Source: UBA4781 sp963556045
GTDB lineage: Bacteria; Chloroflexota; Anaerolineae; Anaerolineales; Anaerolineaceae
Direction: 5' to 3'
Length of the DNA: 64,000 nucleotides
NCBI GenBank assembly: GCA_963556045.3
Contig: CAUVYA020000002.1
Coordinates: forward strand, 868,001 to 932,000
Below are positions 61,089 through 64,000 of the stretch, in pieces; position 1 is the stretch's first letter; each line of letters begins with the position of its first letter. The notes under the pieces were generated by a model. That model saw only the letters and a program-made list of their open reading frames with translations. It was not told the origin of the DNA and did no database searches. A program made the position numbers and the translations under genes.

Positions 61089-62639
61089 ATGGATCAATTC
61101 AAGCGTATGCCCCTGAAATTAACATGTATTCTGATCATGCTGGCTGTCTCCTCCTGTGCCAGCACAACCACCGAAATATATGCGGAACAGACGCTGAACA
61201 CAGATACAAGAAGTCTTTCTGAAGAAGCGCCACCCGATTACGAGATCGTTTTTCCTGATGATCGTGTAAACGAAATCGTCATCACCATCTCTCCCGAAGA
61301 CTACGCAGATATGATGGCGAATATGAGCGACCTGTATGGAGAATTCGGGAGCGGCGAAACTCGCAATTTCGGTGTTGAACGCGCTGCCGGAGAAGGAGTA
61401 CAACAACCCTTCGCAGTCCCTGAAAATGGCGACCAGAAACAAGCTGCTCCCTTTACTGAAGAACAGAAGTTGCCTGCCCCCGCCGATACTGTTCCTTTTC
61501 AACGAGATCGAAACGCTGCCCCCGGAGACCAGATGATGATGGATAGCAAAGAAAATCCCATATGGGTCGAGGTAGCCATTAATTTCAATGGAGAGAACTG
61601 GGAACATGTAGGAATTCGCTACAAAGGGAACTCTTCTTTGAAATCCTCCTGGAGTTCGGGGAACAATAAACTTCCTTTTAAACTGGATTTTGACCAATTC
61701 GAGGATGACTATCCTGAAACAGAAAACCAGCGTTTCTATGGATTCAAACAACTGAGTTTTGCCAGCAATTTTTCTGACTCTTCTTATCTGCACGAACTGG
61801 TAGCTGCGGATATCTTTCGTGACGCAGGTGTGCCGGCTGCTCAAACAACCTTTTATGCAGTGTATTTCAACTGCGGCGAGGGACCAGTTTATTACGGACT
61901 GTATACCGCTGTCGAAGTAGTGGATGATACCGTAATAGAAACGCAGTTCAGTGATGACAGCGGTAATGTCTATAAGCCATCTGGAAGAGCCGCAACATTT
62001 GCGGAAGGTACCTTCAATACGCAATCCATGGACCTGGAAACCAATCTGGAGGATGCAGATTACAGCGATATCGAGGCGCTATACAATACCCTGCATGCCG
62101 ATCAGCGCCTCACTGATCCGGAGCAATGGCGCAGCGATCTGGAAGAAGTGTTTGATGTGAATGGCTTTCTGCGCTGGCTGGCAACCAATACCCTCATCCA
62201 GAATTGGGATACTTATGGAAGTATGTCCCATAATTATTACCTGTATCATGATCCGGCAAGCGACCGGCTGGTTTGGATCCCATGGGATAACAATGAAGCC
62301 CTGCGCAGCGAGCGGGGCAGAAGTGCGGCGGTGGAATTGGACATGAGCAATGTGGACGAGAACTGGCCATTGATCAGCTATATTATTGATGATGAAATAT
62401 ATCAAGAACGCTATAACTCGTATCTTTTTGAGATCGCCACGAATATTTTCAATCCTGAGCGGATGGAAACTATCTACACCGACCTGCACGAATTGATCGC
62501 ACCCTATGTAGAAAAAGAACAACCAGGGTACACAACTCTTACCGACATAACACTGTTCGAAGATAGTGTGGAAACATTAATGCAGCATACACGCGAGCGT
62601 TATGAAGCCGCCAGTGCATATCTTCAAACACTCGAATAA
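61089..62639 (+). CDS. CotH-family secreted protein kinase-like lipoprotein
   Basis: 516 residues. Lipoprotein signal with VSSC at about residue 23. After a low-complexity linker rich in Glu/Gln/Pro (about 90-155), the CotH domain begins (NWEHVGIRYKGNSSLKSSW). Key elements: LPFKLDFDQF, the lysine-like strand GLYTAVEVVDDTV, and catalytic QNWDTYGSMSHNYYLY and WIPWDNNEAL with the acidic residues of CotH kinases. CotH proteins phosphorylate partner surface proteins on Ser. Last gene of the VTC-DUF4956-CotH cluster, six bases after DUF4956. No clear ribosome binding site. Confidence 0.9.
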   Translation: MDQFKRMPLKLTCILIMLAVSSCASTTTEIYAEQTLNTDTRSLSEEAPPDYEIVFPDDRVNEIVITISPEDYADMMANMSDLYGEFGSGETRNFGVERAAGEGVQQPFAVPENGDQKQAAPFTEEQKLPAPADTVPFQRDRNAAPGDQMMMDSKENPIWVEVAINFNGENWEHVGIRYKGNSSLKSSWSSGNNKLPFKLDFDQFEDDYPETENQRFYGFKQLSFASNFSDSSYLHELVAADIFRDAGVPAAQTTFYAVYFNCGEGPVYYGLYTAVEVVDDTVIETQFSDDSGNVYKPSGRAATFAEGTFNTQSMDLETNLEDADYSDIEALYNTLHADQRLTDPEQWRSDLEEVFDVNGFLRWLATNTLIQNWDTYGSMSHNYYLYHDPASDRLVWIPWDNNEALRSERGRSAAVELDMSNVDENWPLISYIIDDEIYQERYNSYLFEIATNIFNPERMETIYTDLHELIAPYVEKEQPGYTTLTDITLFEDSVETLMQHTRERYEAASAYLQTLE

Positions 62640-62648
62640 CCCCTTCAC

Positions 62649-62679
62649 ACAGACAGCGCTTAGTTTGAGCGCTGTCTGT
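62649..62679. terminator. Bidirectional terminator between CotH and the response regulator
   Basis: Perfect 12-bp stem (62649-62660 with 62668-62679), 7-base loop TAGTTTG. It sits between converging stops at 62639 and 62685. Confidence 0.8.
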
Positions 62680-62684
62680 CATTC

Positions 62685-63350
62685 TTAATTCTTGCGGATC
62701 AGGTTATGCTGAACCGCATAGATCGCTGCTTGAACCCGATCTCTTAAATGGAGTGTATTCAATATTTTTGAAACATAATTCTTCACAGTACCTTCCGTGA
62801 AGAAGAGTTCCTCTGCGATCTCACGATTGGAAAAACCCTCGGCAATCATGCACAAAATCTCATATTCTTTTTCATTCAACATTGAGAGTTCTTCTACCGG
62901 TTCATCTGATGCAGCTGCATCGCGCAGTAAATTATGTTCCACAAGCATCCCGATGGTATCTGAAGAGAATTGCGATACTCCCCGATACGCCAGACGGATC
63001 GCCTCCGCCAGATCATCTTTGGGGATATCTTTCAACAAGTACCCATTTGCTCCAGCCTGAATGGCTTTTACGATATAGTCATCATTATTAAAGGTAGTCA
63101 ACATGATGATTCGGATGTCAGCATTCTTCTTTCTTATCTCACGGGTTGTTTCAATGCCACCCATGCCGGGCATGCGAATATCCATCAGGATGATATCAGC
63201 AGGCGTGTGTTCAAGAATATCGATCGCCTCCTGCCCGTTCGCGGCAGTCGCGATGATCGTAAAATCATCTTTGATCTCAAGTAATGCTTTGATCCCATCG
63301 CGAACTAATTGCTGATCATCCACGATCAATACTTTTATCTGTCCACTCAT
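62685..63350 (-). CDS. NarL/FixJ-family response regulator
   Basis: 221 residues. Receiver domain with acidic pocket VDD (residues 10-12), phospho-acceptor Asp57 in IILMDIRMPG, the Thr in LTTF and Lys in LLKDIP. C-terminal LuxR-type HTH (EYEILCMIAEGFSNREIAEEL, then FTEGTVKNYVSKILNTL). Partner of the kinase gene that ends 7 bases upstream. Targets unknown. Confidence 0.95.
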   Translation of the reverse strand: MSGQIKVLIVDDQQLVRDGIKALLEIKDDFTIIATAANGQEAIDILEHTPADIILMDIRMPGMGGIETTREIRKKNADIRIIMLTTFNNDDYIVKAIQAGANGYLLKDIPKDDLAEAIRLAYRGVSQFSSDTIGMLVEHNLLRDAAASDEPVEELSMLNEKEYEILCMIAEGFSNREIAEELFFTEGTVKNYVSKILNTLHLRDRVQAAIYAVQHNLIRKN

Positions 63351-63357
63351 GCTTTTC

Positions 63358-64000
63358 TCATCCTCCCAATTCAGGCTGCCGTTTGGGTATCTTTACTTCA
63401 ATGGACGTCCCATTCTTCCTGTCACTCTGGATGTTCAAATTTCCATTCAACATATCCACCCGTTGTTTGATACTGGTCAACCCGTAATGCCTGGTTTGAT
63501 CAGCTATTTTAAATGGTTTAAATCCAACTCCATCATCTTTGACGAACAATAAAACCTCGCGCGCTTTAAAATTCAGGCTTATGACCACGTTTTGTGCATG
63601 CGCATGCTTTTGAACATTGGTCAGTGATTCTTGAATAATATAAAACAGGTTTCTGCGAATGATCTTGGAAAAGCCGAACTCATTGCCCTGATATGAAAAA
63701 TCAAGAGATTCAAATTCGTCCCTGTAATTATTGATGAGTTCTTCTGCTTTCTCTTTCAAACTATAGATATCATCATGGTCGTGCAGATCATCCACAAAAC
63801 GGCGTACTTCCTTCAGAGCCTGTTCAACAGAATACTTGGCATTCAGGATCGCTTCATCCACCACTTCGGTTGAAATGGAGCGATACGCCAGCGCCTTTTC
63901 AAGCTGGATATTTACTGCTACCAGGTAATGACCCAGAGAATCATGCAGATCATTGGAAAGCTGAACACGTTCTTCCATGATAGATAAACGCGATAGATCT
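63358..64000 (-). CDS. NarL-type sensor histidine kinase (partial, continues past the window edge)
   Basis: C-terminal 214 residues visible; the frame is open to the last base of the window, so the ATG at 63978 is not taken as the start. HisKA_3 phospho-acceptor motif ERVQLSNDLHDSLGHYL with the conserved His, then the HATPase_c domain: N-box NLFYIIQESLTNVQKHAHA, G1 VKDDGVGF, G2 HYGLTSIKQRV. Sensor region not in the window. Forms a two-component system with the downstream response regulator. Confidence 0.93.
   Translation of the reverse strand, partial: DLSRLSIMEERVQLSNDLHDSLGHYLVAVNIQLEKALAYRSISTEVVDEAILNAKYSVEQALKEVRRFVDDLHDHDDIYSLKEKAEELINNYRDEFESLDFSYQGNEFGFSKIIRRNLFYIIQESLTNVQKHAHAQNVVISLNFKAREVLLFVKDDGVGFKPFKIADQTRHYGLTSIKQRVDMLNGNLNIQSDRKNGTSIEVKIPKRQPELGG

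Overview
The window looks like a chromosomal segment of a mesophilic, anaerobic, sugar-fermenting bacterium, most likely Chloroflexota, class Anaerolineae. This is inference from gene content: two tungsten-type aldehyde:ferredoxin oxidoreductases, ferrous-iron uptake, several lipoprotein-dependent sugar ABC importers, a VTC/DUF4956/CotH cluster, and short dispersed intergenic repeats. No rRNA or other taxonomic marker is present. Base composition is moderate, with two clearly AT-rich stretches (about 41.0-44.2 kb and 49.1-51.9 kb) that look acquired.

Layout. 0-10 kb: end of a patatin-like gene, an IS3-family element sitting in the loop of a terminator, a small acidic protein, Hsp20, birA, gyrA, a pstSCAB phosphate importer and an ankyrin-repeat protein. 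10.6-21.3 kb (mostly minus): a xylose/xyloside utilisation locus running lacI-type regulator, sugar-binding lipoprotein, two permeases, GH3 xylosidase/glucosidase, xylA, a mutarotase-like protein and xylB. It imports (oligo)xylosides, hydrolyses them in the cytoplasm and feeds xylulose-5-phosphate to the pentose phosphate pathway. 21.5-26.3 kb (plus): a large lipoprotein of unknown function and an ECF sigma/membrane protein pair; the neighbouring intergenic regions hold a roughly 120-135 bp dispersed repeat. 26.9-38.1 kb (minus): an IclR-type regulator followed by a Zn alcohol dehydrogenase, an SDR, a ribose-type ABC importer, a Fe-S protein, an AOR-family oxidoreductase, KDPG aldolase, KDG kinase and a cupin. 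This looks like an uptake and catabolic operon for a sugar acid or hexuronate that ends in an Entner-Doudoroff cleavage with a ferredoxin-linked aldehyde oxidation.

38.2-51.9 kb is the accessory region. It holds tRNA-Val(CAC), a PadR/polyferredoxin/double-flavodoxin operon, a single-polypeptide restriction-modification enzyme, a decayed copy of the tRNA-Val 3' end, a Cthe_2159-type surface protein, clpB with a frame-broken N-terminal domain, and a three-gene Dam methylase/membrane protein/DGQHR module whose last gene is frameshifted. 51.9-64 kb: YibE/F protein, an feoA-feoA-feoB-feoC operon with a DtxR-like operator over its -10, a BioB/HydE-like radical SAM enzyme paired with a second AOR, the VTC-DUF4956-CotH cluster, and a NarL-type two-component system that runs off the right edge.

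The best candidates for undescribed biology are the Dam/membrane/DGQHR module, the radical SAM-AOR pair, and the AOR-containing KDG operon, whose AOR lacks one expected cluster cysteine. I saw no CRISPR array and no rRNA.
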